From positions 558,001 to 622,000 of the forward strand of contig NZ_CP054923.1 in the NCBI RefSeq assembly GCF_013364215.1: a stretch of 64,000 nt of DNA, in the 5' to 3' direction. A program made the translations under genes and the position numbers. The DNA comes from Verrucosispora sp. NA02020. GTDB lineage: Bacteria > Actinomycetota > Actinomycetes > Mycobacteriales > Micromonosporaceae. This document shows positions 8,380 to 16,349 of this stretch, piece after piece. Under the pieces are notes generated by a model, which searched no databases, was not told where the DNA came from, and saw only the letters and a list, made by a program, of their open reading frames with translations. How positions within the stretch are numbered: the first letter of the stretch is position 1; every line of letters starts with the position of its first letter.

Positions 8380-8723
8380 CAGTGGCCTCCGTGGCAGTCG
8401 AGGCAGCAGCCGTAGCGGTGCGGGATGTAGTAGGGCCGGACCAGGCCGCAGACGGCGCAGGTACGGCGGGCGCGTAGCGCCTTGCCGATGGCCTCCCGCT
8501 GGGCGGGGGTGGCGGTGCGCTTGGGCTTGGCCAGGTCGAGGCGGTAGAGGTAGGCGACGCGCTTGCCGCGCCGCCAGAAGATCTGGGCGACGGGGTCATG
8601 CCCGCCGGGACGCAGACCGGCAGCCCGAAGCTGCCGCAGGGTGGCGAGCCCGCTGGGTGCCATCCGATACGGATAGGTGGGAAAGCCGAAGCGAGTACCG
8701 GTCGGGTCGTAGAAGTTGGTCAC
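8379..8723 (-). CDS. RRQRL-motif zinc-binding protein
   Basis: 114 residues. It has the ATLRQLRAAGLRPGG segment typical of the RRQRL-motif family found in actinomycete plasmids and AICEs. A C-terminal zinc ribbon (CAVCGL then CCLDC) follows. The start is GTG at 8723, overlapping the upstream HTH gene by four bases. It probably binds nucleic acid; its role in the element is not known. Confidence 0.85.
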   Translation of the reverse strand: MTNFYDPTGTRFGFPTYPYRMAPSGLATLRQLRAAGLRPGGHDPVAQIFWRRGKRVAYLYRLDLAKPKRTATPAQREAIGKALRARRTCAVCGLVRPYYIPHRYGCCLDCHGGH

Positions 8724-9019
8724 GACCGGTCTCCCCAGCGTTGCTGGGCGGCTTGGCGCGAGATGCCGAGGCGTTGACCGATTTCGGCCCAGGAGTAGCC
8801 GAAGGCGCGGAGTCCGACGACGGCGTCGGTGATTGCCTCGTCGATGACGGCGGAGAGGGCGACCAGGTCGCGAAGGGCTTCGACGTCACCAGTTGCGACA
8901 CGGCGACCGTGGGCGCGGATGATGCGACGTGCGAAGGCCGCGAATTCGTCGTTCTCGACGATGTCCCGGCGCTTCTGTCGCGGGACGTTGGGCGTCAAGG
9001 TGGGCTTGACGGTGGGCAT
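8720..9019 (-). CDS. small helix-turn-helix protein
   Basis: 99 residues with a C-terminal HTH of sigma-region-4 type (SWAEIGQRLGISRQAAQQRWG). The N-terminus is basic. It is probably a DNA-binding regulator of the AICE small-gene operon. The ATG at 9019 overlaps the DUF6197 stop by one base, and its stop overlaps the next gene by four. Confidence 0.85.
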   Translation of the reverse strand: MPTVKPTLTPNVPRQKRRDIVENDEFAAFARRIIRAHGRRVATGDVEALRDLVALSAVIDEAITDAVVGLRAFGYSWAEIGQRLGISRQAAQQRWGDRS

Positions 9020-9462
9020 CAGTTCTCGCCCCCGTCGGTGTGGAGGGAGTCCCAGTCGTCGGCGGCGGACTCAAGGGCCGTGATGACCTGCTCGGCAGTA
9101 CGGCCGGGGTCGTCGTTCCAGGCATAGGGGGAGGTGTGTTCGTCGATGAGAAAACCGTCGTCGTCAACGGCGCAGATGGGCTCGTAGTCGTCGAGGTGGG
9201 TGGTGAAGACACCAACGGCGGTGCGGAACGCGACCTGGGTGCCGAAGTCGAGGCTGTAGAAGTGGTCGACGCGGTGGCCGGCGACGGCCATGCCGATCGC
9301 TCCGACAGCGCAGGCCGGCGGCGTAGGGCAGCCGGCGGGCGCGGTGGTGGGGTAGTAGGTGCCCTGGTGCCAGCCGTGCCGGCGCAGGTAGAGGGCGGCC
9401 ATCCGGAGCAGGTCAGCAGGAGTGACCGTTCCGGTGGTAGGTGGGTTCTGGGTAGCCTTCAT
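9019..9462 (-). CDS. DUF6197 family protein
   Basis: 147 residues matching the DUF6197 pattern seen on AICEs: AALYLRRHGWHQGTYY, a CAVGAI segment, and HLDDY. Function unknown. The ATG at 9462 is preferred over the GTG three codons upstream because AAAGGA then sits at ten bases. It is the first gene of the downstream small-gene operon. Its leader contains a 9-bp inverted repeat (9503-9511/9532-9540). Confidence 0.85.
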   Translation of the reverse strand: MKATQNPPTTGTVTPADLLRMAALYLRRHGWHQGTYYPTTAPAGCPTPPACAVGAIGMAVAGHRVDHFYSLDFGTQVAFRTAVGVFTTHLDDYEPICAVDDDGFLIDEHTSPYAWNDDPGRTAEQVITALESAADDWDSLHTDGGEN

Positions 9463-9502
9463 GGCAGCCACGTCCTTTCAGGAGGGCTTGGTGGGAGGTC
9501 GG

Positions 9503-9540
9503 CGGAACCGGTCTGCTTTCCAGGGCTTGAGCCGGTTCCG
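9503..9540 (-). promoter_or_regulatory. inverted repeat in leader of the small-gene operon
   Basis: CGGAACCGG (9503-9511) and CCGGTTCCG (9532-9540) form a perfect 9-bp inverted repeat with a 20-base loop. It lies upstream of the DUF6197 gene and just after the 69-residue gene. It could be a terminator, an attenuator or an operator. Confidence 0.5.
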
Positions 9541-9548
9541 TCGGCCGA

Positions 9549-9758
9549 TTAGCTGGCGCGCAGCCGCAGGTAGCGGCGGAAGCGGGTCGGGTCGCCGGGC
9601 ACCTGTACGGGTGCCGAGGCGAAGACGAGGAGCCCACGATCGGTGGCCAGCGCCATGAGCGTGGCGAGTTCCTCGGGCGTACCGACCACGTGCCGGTCGA
9701 CGTACTGGGTGGTCGGTGCCGGGGTACGACGGGTGCGGATGAGCTCTCGCAGGGTCAT
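9549..9758 (-). CDS. small hypothetical AICE protein
   Basis: 69 residues. The ATG at 9758 overlaps the FtsK-like gene stop by four bases (ATGA), which fixes the start. The sequence is basic at both ends (RTRRTPAP; RFRRYLRLRAS), with a middle ELATLMALATDRGLLVF helix-strand. No family is recognised. Coupling to the transfer ATPase suggests a role in transfer. Confidence 0.75.
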   Translation of the reverse strand: MTLRELIRTRRTPAPTTQYVDRHVVGTPEELATLMALATDRGLLVFASAPVQVPGDPTRFRRYLRLRAS

Positions 9759-10621
9759 GCGGCGGTTCCCCAATCGAGTCGAGATCCGGTCGGTGCGGAC
9801 GGGCGGGTGGGACGACGGGTCCAGGCGGCGTAGTCGGCGATGCCGGCGATCTGGGCGTCGGTCAGGTAGGCGACCTTGATGCGGCGCGGGATGCCGCCCT
9901 CGGCGATCAGGTACGCCGCGCCCTGGTTGGTGGGGGCGATGTCGGTGGCGGAGTAGCCCTGCTCGGCCCAGCCGTGACCGAGGACGATGTTTGAGCTGTT
10001 GGGAGTGGTGCAGCGGAACGCGGCGCGGTAGCCGAACAGGTCCCGCAGGCTGGTGGGGATGATGTCGAACGACGGTCGCTGGGTGGCGGCGACGACGGGG
10101 ATGCCGGCGGCTCGACCCCGGGCGACCAGGTCCCGCAGGAGGGCGACGAACTCTTCCTGTTCCTGCTTGCCGCCGATGGTGGCGGAGTAGAAGGCGATCT
10201 CGTCGACCAGGACGGTGATGACGGAGAGTCCGTCGAGCGCGGTGACCTTGCGACGTCCGTGGGCGCGCAGCCAGGCGTAACGGTTGTTCATCACCTGCTG
10301 TAGGCGTCGGAGGACGTCGAGCGCGGCGGTGATGTCAGGGCCGATGAAGGCGTCGGCGCAGTCTTCCCACTGGCCGAGTTCGACGAGCTTGCCGTCGAGC
10401 AGGACAAGACGGGAGTCCGCCGAGAGAGCGGCGTGGGCCGCGATGGTGTTGAGTAGGCCGGACTTTCCTCCGCCGGGTTCACCGCCAGCGAGGAGGTTGC
10501 GGTAGGCCAGAGTGATGTAGACGGGCTGGCCGAACTCGTCGATGCCGACGAAGATCGGGTCGAACATCGACAGGCCAGGCCCCACCGGAATACCGGCGGT
10601 CGGGGCGGATGCCGTAGCCAT
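9755..10621 (-). CDS. traSA: FtsK/SpoIIIE-type DNA translocase (TraSA-like)
   Basis: 288-residue ATPase that moves double-stranded AICE DNA between hyphae. Walker A is GGEPGGGKSGLL at about residues 45-56, Walker B is VLVDEIAFY, and the ATQRPS motif of FtsK proteins is present. It is compact: the membrane segments are absent and are probably supplied by the upstream membrane gene (10706-11635). The ATG at 10621 has AAGGAGGG five bases upstream. The C-terminal YLTDAQIAGIADYAAW is a winged-helix-like tail that may recognise the clt site. Confidence 0.93.
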   Translation of the reverse strand: MATASAPTAGIPVGPGLSMFDPIFVGIDEFGQPVYITLAYRNLLAGGEPGGGKSGLLNTIAAHAALSADSRLVLLDGKLVELGQWEDCADAFIGPDITAALDVLRRLQQVMNNRYAWLRAHGRRKVTALDGLSVITVLVDEIAFYSATIGGKQEQEEFVALLRDLVARGRAAGIPVVAATQRPSFDIIPTSLRDLFGYRAAFRCTTPNSSNIVLGHGWAEQGYSATDIAPTNQGAAYLIAEGGIPRRIKVAYLTDAQIAGIADYAAWTRRPTRPSAPTGSRLDWGTAA

Positions 10622-10705
10622 GGGTGCCCTCCTTGGGCGTTGATGGGCGCGGGAAGCCATACGAAGGAGCCGGAGGGCTCCCCGCGTCCGGGATGGGTTG
10701 CGGGG

Positions 10706-11635
10706 TCAGATCCAGTCGGAGACGTCGTCGGCTTCCGACGACGGCGCAGGAGCCGGCTTGCTGCCGTTGGCCGACGTGGCGGCCGACTTCTTGGGCTGGA
10801 TGGGCAGGGTGACCGTGGGTGCCTGGACGTCGGGCAGGTCCAGGGCGGTGGGGATGACCGGCGTCGGTCGGTCGGTGGCCGGAGCGTCGGGAGTGATGAC
10901 CTCGGCCAGCGGGGACGTGACGGTTGCGGTGAGCACCTCACGGCGCTTGACGTCGAACCGCAGGTACGCGGCGTTTCCGTCGGAGGCGCGCTCGACCAGG
11001 ACGGACGAGGCGTGGCAGGTGACGGCGATCTTGTCGAGGCGGCCTTCCAGGTCCGCCAGGGACAGGCCGGGCCGCAGGTAGACCCAGACCCGTTCGCCGA
11101 CCGGGGTCGGCTTGGCCCAGAGGATCAGCGGGAGTGACCCCGACTGGTTGGCGATGATGAACTGCGCGAAGCAGACCCGCAGCCGGTGCCGCACGGCGAG
11201 GCACCACACCCAGGCGACGACTTGGCGTCGAACGGTGGGGATGGCGGCGGGAACGCCGAGGACGACCGCGACGACGGCCAGGGTGACGATGGTCGGGGTG
11301 TGGGTGGCGAGCTGCACCCACGCCGTCAGCAGAGCGACGGCAAGGACGATTTCGGGGGTCCACCACCACAGCAGCCGCAGGACCGGCCAGATGCGGACCA
11401 GGAGCCAGGCCAGCGCGCCGCACGGGACGCCGATGGCCGCGCCGATGAACAGCGCGATGATGGGGTGTACGTAGGAAGCGGCCACCACGGCACCGAGTAC
11501 GCCGATGATGACCGCAGTGAGGATGAACGCCATGCGGGCGTTTCGGGCCGAGGACCGGTGAACCTTGGCCTCGATTACTGTCACGGTTCCGGTTGACTTC
11601 CGGCCGAACGAGCGGCGAGGGCTAGACTTGGACAC
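10706..11635 (-). CDS. AICE membrane protein upstream of traSA
   Basis: 309 residues. There are several hydrophobic segments in the N-terminal half (about residues 35-110), then a soluble domain with LWAKPTPVGERVWVYLRPGLS and a Pro/Ala-rich tail. It is probably the membrane partner of the short TraSA ATPase. GTG at 11635 is taken as the start because GGGAGG lies seven bases upstream. Its leader (11636-11713) carries a 32-base element found again upstream of the next membrane gene, and a hairpin that covers the Shine-Dalgarno. Confidence 0.8.
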   Translation of the reverse strand: MSKSSPRRSFGRKSTGTVTVIEAKVHRSSARNARMAFILTAVIIGVLGAVVAASYVHPIIALFIGAAIGVPCGALAWLLVRIWPVLRLLWWWTPEIVLAVALLTAWVQLATHTPTIVTLAVVAVVLGVPAAIPTVRRQVVAWVWCLAVRHRLRVCFAQFIIANQSGSLPLILWAKPTPVGERVWVYLRPGLSLADLEGRLDKIAVTCHASSVLVERASDGNAAYLRFDVKRREVLTATVTSPLAEVITPDAPATDRPTPVIPTALDLPDVQAPTVTLPIQPKKSAATSANGSKPAPAPSSEADDVSDWI

Positions 11636-11713
11636 GACACGTCCTCCCAAGCGATTGGGCTGGATGGGTTGGAGAGCACGGGGTCGGCAGGTGTAGGAGC
11701 CAGTACCGGCCCC
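11636..11713 (-). promoter_or_regulatory. repeated RNA leader, copy A
   Basis: 11682-11713 matches 12231-12262 in 31 of 32 bases. Nearer the gene, CCCAA (read on the minus strand, 11659-11655) can pair with TTGGG (11650-11646), which overlaps the GGGAGG ribosome site. The same order (32-base element, then CCAACCC, then an SD-covering hairpin) is seen upstream of the 12181 gene. This suggests shared post-transcriptional or transcriptional control. Confidence 0.6.
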
Positions 11714-11752
11714 GGGCTCGAAATCACTCAGGCCGCTTAGCGACCCTTGCGC

Positions 11753-12181
11753 CTACAAGCAGGCGATGAGCAGCGCGGATACCCACAGGCAAGCCGCGTG
11801 CAGAGACTGATCCGCCAGGTACATGCCGCAGATCGGGGCCTGCCGGTCGGCGAAATCCCGGCTACCGGTGAGGATGAGCAGCCAACGCACCGGCCAACGC
11901 CGGTCGAGGAATGCGTGTGAGACGGCGGAGAAGCCGACTCCGGCGATGAGCCCGACGACGGTGACGGGCAGACCAAGCGCGACGATGGCGACGGTCAACA
12001 TGACCACCACCACGAGGTGATAGGCCACGACGTGGCCCAACAGGTGACGCCAGCCGTCCCAGCCGGGAGCGGCCTTGTGGGCGGCCTGCTTGTCGGACTG
12101 GCCGAAGACGTGGTCGGCCACCTGGTGGCCGGCGTAGAGAGTCGCCGCGACAACGGCGAAGACGATGGCGGAAACGAGCAC
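11753..12181 (-). CDS. AICE membrane protein, DUF3307-like
   Basis: 142 residues. It has an N-terminal helix followed by GHQVADHVFGQSDKQAAHK, then three further hydrophobic segments and HAFLDRRW. The HQVADHV...HKA pattern resembles DUF3307 membrane proteins. The GTG at 12181 follows GGGAG by eight bases; GTG or GTT codons just upstream make the start uncertain by a few residues. The leader is shared with the 10706-11635 gene. Confidence 0.75.
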   Translation of the reverse strand: MLVSAIVFAVVAATLYAGHQVADHVFGQSDKQAAHKAAPGWDGWRHLLGHVVAYHLVVVVMLTVAIVALGLPVTVVGLIAGVGFSAVSHAFLDRRWPVRWLLILTGSRDFADRQAPICGMYLADQSLHAACLWVSALLIACL

Positions 12182-12262
12182 GACAACCACTCCCAACGAT
12201 TGTGGGTGAACGGGTTGGAATGGCAGGCGAGGTCGGCAGGTGTAGGAGCCAGTACCGACCCC
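12182..12262 (-). promoter_or_regulatory. repeated RNA leader, copy B
   Basis: The 32-base element 12231-12262 repeats 11682-11713 with one mismatch. CCCA (12206-12203 on the minus strand) can pair with TGGG (12195-12192), again next to the GGGAG ribosome site. A partial third match (TAGGAGCCAG) lies at 12308-12317. Confidence 0.6.
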
Positions 12263-12413
12263 GCGCCATATCGAGAGGGCAACCACGGGTTGCCAGGGCC
12301 GGGAGAATAGGAGCCAGAAACGCTCCCGGACCGAAGATGGATCAGTTCAGCGGACCGTCAGGCCGCTTCGTGCATCAGACACCAGAGGCTCACACAGCGC
12401 GGTGAGCGAAGAA

Positions 12414-12734
12414 CTACTTAGCCGCCGAGTTACCAGCCTTCGGCTTCAGCGAGATGGCGCGGAACGCGACGCCGTTACGCCCGTTGGTCGCCCACGGAAT
12501 GGCCTCCAACTGCTCGACAGCGACGAGCTGTCCCACCATCACGCTCGGCTTCTCACCCGCCGTGGTGATGGTGATGATCTCGCCGCCGGTCTCGTCGAGT
12601 ACGAAGACCTGGGTGGACCACATGAGCCGGCCGGTGTTCTTCTCCGACCGCTGATTGCCGTTCTGGTCGTTCTTCGGCTCGGGGTCCTTCGTCACCTGGA
12701 CCTGCTTGCTCTGGGTGTCCACGTACAGCTTCAC
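12414..12734 (-). CDS. Pra/SCO3933-like AICE activator
   Basis: 106 residues. The C-terminal pattern (VMVGQLVAVEQL then PWATNGRNGVAFRA) is that of the SCO3933/Pra family, which activates replication, integration and excision genes in pSAM2-type elements. The start is GTG at 12734 with AGGAGG six bases upstream. It is divergent from the DUF5919 regulator. Transcribed leftward, it lies upstream of the transfer and replication genes, as expected for their activator. Confidence 0.75.
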   Translation of the reverse strand: MKLYVDTQSKQVQVTKDPEPKNDQNGNQRSEKNTGRLMWSTQVFVLDETGGEIITITTAGEKPSVMVGQLVAVEQLEAIPWATNGRNGVAFRAISLKPKAGNSAAK

Positions 12735-12847
12735 AACAGACCTCCTGTGTCTCGGGCCAGAAATTGAGCTTGTCCCCGGTGGACTCTTGCTCGTGGCCTC
12801 TGAGGTCAAGACTCCCGAATCCGCGAGGACGCCCCATCCCGAGGGCT

Positions 12848-12896
12848 GGACGACTATGGGACGTCTCGACTATCGTCTAGTTGTCCCTAGTCGTCC
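12848..12896. promoter_or_regulatory. inverted repeat between Pra-like and DUF5919 genes
   Basis: GGACGACTATGGGAC (12848-12862) and GTCCCTAGTCGTCC (12883-12896) are inverted copies apart from one extra base. The CTATCG/CTAG centre may include the -10 region. It is 16 bp from the regulator start codon, so it is a good candidate operator for autoregulation and for control of the divergent activator gene. Confidence 0.6.
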
Positions 12897-12911
12897 CTTG
12901 AGGAGAGTCGG

Positions 12912-13670
12912 ATGCCGAACGACCGGCTACGCGATGCCATCCTGCGCAACGGCCTGACGCCTGTCGTTGTGGCCGAGCGGATCGGGGTGGACCCGAAGAC
13001 CGTCGAACGGTGGATCACGCAGGACCGGACGCCGTATCCCCGGCACCGGCACGCGATCGCGGCCATGGTGCGCGAAGACGTGCCGTACCTGTGGCCGGAC
13101 GCCGTGACCCCGGAGAAGGCGTCGAAGATTGGGCAGAGCGAGATGGTCCAGCTCTACTCCCGGCGGTCCGCCGTGCCGTACGACCTGTGGCGACGACTGA
13201 TCGAGCGAGCCGAGAAGCGGATCGACGTGCTGGCCTACGCTGGCCTTTTCCTGTTGGAGCAGGACCCGAGGCTTGTCGACATCCTGCGTCAAAAGGGCGT
13301 TGACGGTGTCGCGGTGACGATCCTGCTTGGCGACCCGACCAGCGCCGCGATCGAACGGAGAAGCGTCGAGGAGGGTGCGCCCGGCGTGATGGCCGCGAAG
13401 ATTCGTCAGGTGCAGCAGTCCTACAAGCGGCTCGACGATGCGCCCGGGGTGAAGGTGCTCTACCACGACACGACGCTGTACAACTCGATCTATCGATTCG
13501 ATGACGAGATGCTGGTGAACATGCACGTTCTCGGGTTCCCGGCACCACACGCGCCCGTGATGCACCTACGCCGGCTCAATGGTGGTGACCTGTTCGGCAC
13601 CTACGCCGACAGCTTCGACCGAGTCTTGTCCGCCTCGAAGCCTCTGCCGCTCGGGGAGGTGGCAGCCTAG
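12912..13670 (+). CDS. HTH regulator with DUF5919 domain
   Basis: 252 residues. The N-terminal XRE-type HTH covers residues 1-55 (GLTPVVVAERIGVDPKTVERW). The C-terminal DUF5919 domain follows (residues 80-245, with AEKRIDVLAYAGLFLLEQDP and YRFDDEMLVN). DUF5919 resembles a catalytically inactive phospholipase-D-like fold. Regulators of this type are a regular component of AICEs and probably repress excision and transfer. The ATG at 12912 has a GAGGAGAG ribosome site. The next gene follows after four bases. Confidence 0.9.
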   Translation: MPNDRLRDAILRNGLTPVVVAERIGVDPKTVERWITQDRTPYPRHRHAIAAMVREDVPYLWPDAVTPEKASKIGQSEMVQLYSRRSAVPYDLWRRLIERAEKRIDVLAYAGLFLLEQDPRLVDILRQKGVDGVAVTILLGDPTSAAIERRSVEEGAPGVMAAKIRQVQQSYKRLDDAPGVKVLYHDTTLYNSIYRFDDEMLVNMHVLGFPAPHAPVMHLRRLNGGDLFGTYADSFDRVLSASKPLPLGEVAA

Positions 13671-13674
13671 AGCC

Positions 13675-14145
13675 ATGGCGAGAACTGAGCACTACCACGA
13701 TCCGAACGCGCCGGAAGCCAACAGCATTGTCGTGGCTGTCTCCGTCTTCGTCCGCGACGAGCAGGACCGGGTGCTGCTCATCCAGCGCACCGACAACGGC
13801 CTGTGGTCACTGCCCGGCGGCGGTCAGGAGATCGGCGAATCGGTCGCCGAGACAGCGACCCGAGAGACCCGCGAAGAGACCGGCATCAGCGTCGAGGTGA
13901 CCGGCTTGGTCGGCGTCTACTCCGACCCAGACCACGTCATTGCGTACTCAGACGGAGAGGTGCGGCAGCAGTTCTCGCTCTGCTTCCGAGCCGTACCCGT
14001 CGACGGCACTCCGACCCTCAGCGACGAGTCAAGCGACGTCCGGTGGGTGGCCCGCGACGAGCTCGAAGCACTCGACATCCACCCGTCGACCCTGCTCCGC
14101 ATCACCCACGGATACGAGGACCGCGCCGAGCCCTACATAGGCTGA
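13675..14145 (+). CDS. NUDIX hydrolase, Pif-like
   Basis: 156 residues. The NUDIX box has the form GX5EX7REUXEEXGU, beginning GGGQEIGESVAETATRETRE at about residues 46-65. AICEs regularly encode a NUDIX protein in this position. The pSAM2 homologue Pif blocks redundant transfer between cells already carrying the element. The catalytic Glu residues are intact. The ATG at 13675 follows the regulator stop by four bases. Its 3' end overlaps the convergent HD gene by 13 bp. Confidence 0.9.
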   Translation: MARTEHYHDPNAPEANSIVVAVSVFVRDEQDRVLLIQRTDNGLWSLPGGGQEIGESVAETATRETREETGISVEVTGLVGVYSDPDHVIAYSDGEVRQQFSLCFRAVPVDGTPTLSDESSDVRWVARDELEALDIHPSTLLRITHGYEDRAEPYIG

Positions 14146-14699
14146 GGGGCGCTGCCGACAAGCCGTTGTTGAGTCCGCCGCACAGCGGCGACCATCTCTG
14201 GTTCCGCCCGACCGATGAACCGGGTCACCAGGTGCTCCGGCCCGTACCGCGACCGAATCTCGGCCAGCCGCTCTAACACCTCGAAGTCCTGCCCGTCCGG
14301 CCCGGTCGTCATGTCCGAGAAGCAGAGGGCATCGGTCACCGGCGTCTCTTCTCGGGGGAACTCGGCGCCCAGGACCTCACCCAACCCCCGCTCTTCGGCT
14401 TCCAGCCAAGCGCACGAGTGGTGAGCAACTAGGGCGGCAATCCGTTCGTTGAACCGCTCGCGTCGTAGCCAGCGGCCACCGTCGAGCGAGTGAAAGCCGG
14501 TGTCGACCAGGTCGGGGCTGTAGCCCACGTCATGCAGCCACGCGGACGCCACGAGCACCGCACGATCCTCGACCGGTACGGCAGCGCTGACCCGGTCCGC
14601 CTTGGCGGCCACCGCCTGGACGTGACTCCATCGACGAGGTAGCGGAGTCTCCAACAGATGCCGCGCAACTTCCCGAGCGGTGTCGACGAGGTCGGCCAT
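14133..14699 (-). CDS. HD-domain phosphohydrolase
   Basis: 188 residues. HD-fold residues are visible: the His of WSHVQAV (about residue 26), LHDVGY (His-Asp) and AHHSCAW. It is likely a metal-dependent phosphohydrolase acting on nucleotides. HD proteins next to NUDIX genes are common on AICEs and may form a nucleotide-handling pair. The ATG at 14699 is used; the region upstream lacks coding character. It is convergent with the NUDIX gene. Confidence 0.85.
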   Translation of the reverse strand: MADLVDTAREVARHLLETPLPRRWSHVQAVAAKADRVSAAVPVEDRAVLVASAWLHDVGYSPDLVDTGFHSLDGGRWLRRERFNERIAALVAHHSCAWLEAEERGLGEVLGAEFPREETPVTDALCFSDMTTGPDGQDFEVLERLAEIRSRYGPEHLVTRFIGRAEPEMVAAVRRTQQRLVGSAPQPM

Positions 14700-15312
14700 G
14701 CCGCCAGGGTACGGAGCGCGCGAGGTCCGCACCATCCTGTGTCCGCTGGGCGACGGCACGAGGACGGCCGGCTGCCGGCAATGTGGTTCAAACTTTCTGT
14801 ACGTCTTCAAGGCGGCCCTGAACGGGCCGCACGCGCCGCCGCCTGGGCGCGCGTCCGTCGCTCCGCTTGCGCTCCGACTCTGGCCACGCAAAACGCCCGG
14901 CGGCTGGCGCGGAAGCGGGTAGCCCAAGGGGCCGCCGCATAACGACAGGGGGCGTTGACCGGGGGGTGGTGGGCCGGCAGCCAGCCGGGCCACGCGGACA
15001 CGAGCCCGCGCGGCGTAGAGGAGCGCACGCCCGCCGCGCCGGCGAACTGGCGGCGGGTAGCGGGGTTGCGGTTACTGCGCCTCCGGCGGGGGCGCTCTTG
15101 CTCTGGGATGGGAGGGGGGCCGTCGGCGGGTGCCGGGCCGTGGGTGGTTGCGGTAAGCCCTCCCGCCTGCCATCGACCCGGGCAAGCCGAGCAGACCACC
15201 ACCCGACCCGCCAGCGTCCGACCGTGTGTCAAGGCCGTCTTGACGTGGCGGGCCGGGCGGAGGCCCGCTCCCCAGGAGGGCGGGTCGACGGCAGACGGGA
15301 TGGCGCGTGACT
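14700..15312. other. AICE non-coding region, possible clt/origin region
   Basis: 613 bp without a credible gene. It is very GC-rich, with short inverted repeats such as GCGGCCC/GGGCCGC around 14812-14831 and GTCAAG/CTTGAC around 15227-15243. Long non-coding stretches in AICEs hold the cis-acting transfer locus (clt) and the double-strand origin. Which of these is here cannot be told by eye. The high GC contrasts with the cargo genes immediately to the right. Confidence 0.4.
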
Positions 15313-15750
15313 CTAGGTGTGCTCGTCTAGGTCAACATACTGAGCAGCTTCTATCAAGCCAAGCTGAATCTGACGCCGCTGTTCTTTTGCAGGCTTCATG
15401 ACGCCCTCTCCTCGCACGAGTGCGTGAGCGACACCAATCTCTTCGTCCTCTTTGTCTTCGTCGTCTACAACGCCTGCCTTCAGCGCGCGAACCGCACCTA
15501 CGCCAACCTTGAACAAGACATATCCGTCATTTCGGCGAATCTGGTGAGGCGTCAATCCATGTTGTACGCACAGGAAGTGCCGATAGACAGACATCCCGTC
15601 ATCGTCGAACCGGAAAGCGTTTCGACCGATTACAGGCTTCGAGTCAAGTACGTCTCTTTGCTGAAAGAAGTCTGGGCGTCGAGGCACGCGACGATAAAGC
15701 CATTCCGAATCTGGAATTTGGGGATCATTCCATTGAGGGGTTTCTGTCAT
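15313..15750 (-). CDS. unknown AICE cargo protein (third gene of cargo operon)
   Basis: 145 residues; no family recognised. Features are SEWLYRRVPRRPDFF near the N-terminus, then NAFRFDDDGMSVYR, then an Asp/Glu-rich stretch (DDEDKEDEE). Codon use is less GC-rich than in the AICE core genes. ATG 15750 has AGGAG only two bases away, so an upstream start overlapping the NWDG gene is possible. It is the last gene of the operon 17130-15313 and probably works with the two preceding genes. Confidence 0.65.
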   Translation of the reverse strand: MTETPQWNDPQIPDSEWLYRRVPRRPDFFQQRDVLDSKPVIGRNAFRFDDDGMSVYRHFLCVQHGLTPHQIRRNDGYVLFKVGVGAVRALKAGVVDDEDKEDEEIGVAHALVRGEGVMKPAKEQRRQIQLGLIEAAQYVDLDEHT

Positions 15751-15755
15751 AGCTC

Positions 15756-16349
15756 CTACCGAGCGAAGAGCGCGCGCCAAGCGGGGTTTTCTAGACTAAC
15801 CCGAACCGACAAGTCGAGGAGTAGGCGACGTAGCTTATGTTCGCTCTGAGGAGACACTTCCCCCGCGAGCACTTCATGGCCATCTTCGTCCGACGCATAA
15901 AAGAGGGCGTTGCCTTCGCCGTCGACCTCAATTTCAATCCTCTGCTTGCGCGCGTGCCACTCCGCTAGGACTCCGCCCTCCCCATCTGGAGACAAGAATG
16001 GAAAGACGGTGCGCCTGTCCGAGACCTTCTGCAGGAATTCAAACATGGAGATCACGGCATCGGTAGTGCATGCTTCGCCACCCTCGCCGTCCCAGTTGTG
16101 GGGGAGGGATCGCAGATGATGCAGCTTAGTTTCTGCATAACGCAATAGTTCGTAAGGAGAGTTTGCAGGCTTGACTCTAGATCGCTTAGAGCGTGACTCA
16201 GGTTGCGACTCGTAAACGTACAAGACGCTCGTTGAAGAGTCTGGGTGATAGCAGGGGCCGCGTACGGCTGCGGATCGTGAGAAGGATGCAGACTGCATCA
16301 ATCCGTGCTGCTTGGCGTGTGCGGCGCTTCCAGATCTAGAAATCCTCAC
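15756..16349 (-). CDS. NWDG-motif cargo protein
   Basis: 197 residues. The centre reads LRSLPHNWDGEGGE, followed by a helix with FEFLQKV, PFLSPDGEGGVLAEW and IEIEVDGEGNALFY. This is a recurring but uncharacterised bacterial family, often next to TIGR04255 genes or small unknown genes. The start is uncertain: GTG 16349 (GGGGG six bases upstream) overlaps the TIGR04255 gene by 14 bases; ATG 16298 is the alternative. GC is lower than in the flanking genes. Confidence 0.7.
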   Translation of the reverse strand: MRISRSGSAAHAKQHGLMQSASFSRSAAVRGPCYHPDSSTSVLYVYESQPESRSKRSRVKPANSPYELLRYAETKLHHLRSLPHNWDGEGGEACTTDAVISMFEFLQKVSDRRTVFPFLSPDGEGGVLAEWHARKQRIEIEVDGEGNALFYASDEDGHEVLAGEVSPQSEHKLRRLLLDLSVRVSLENPAWRALFAR

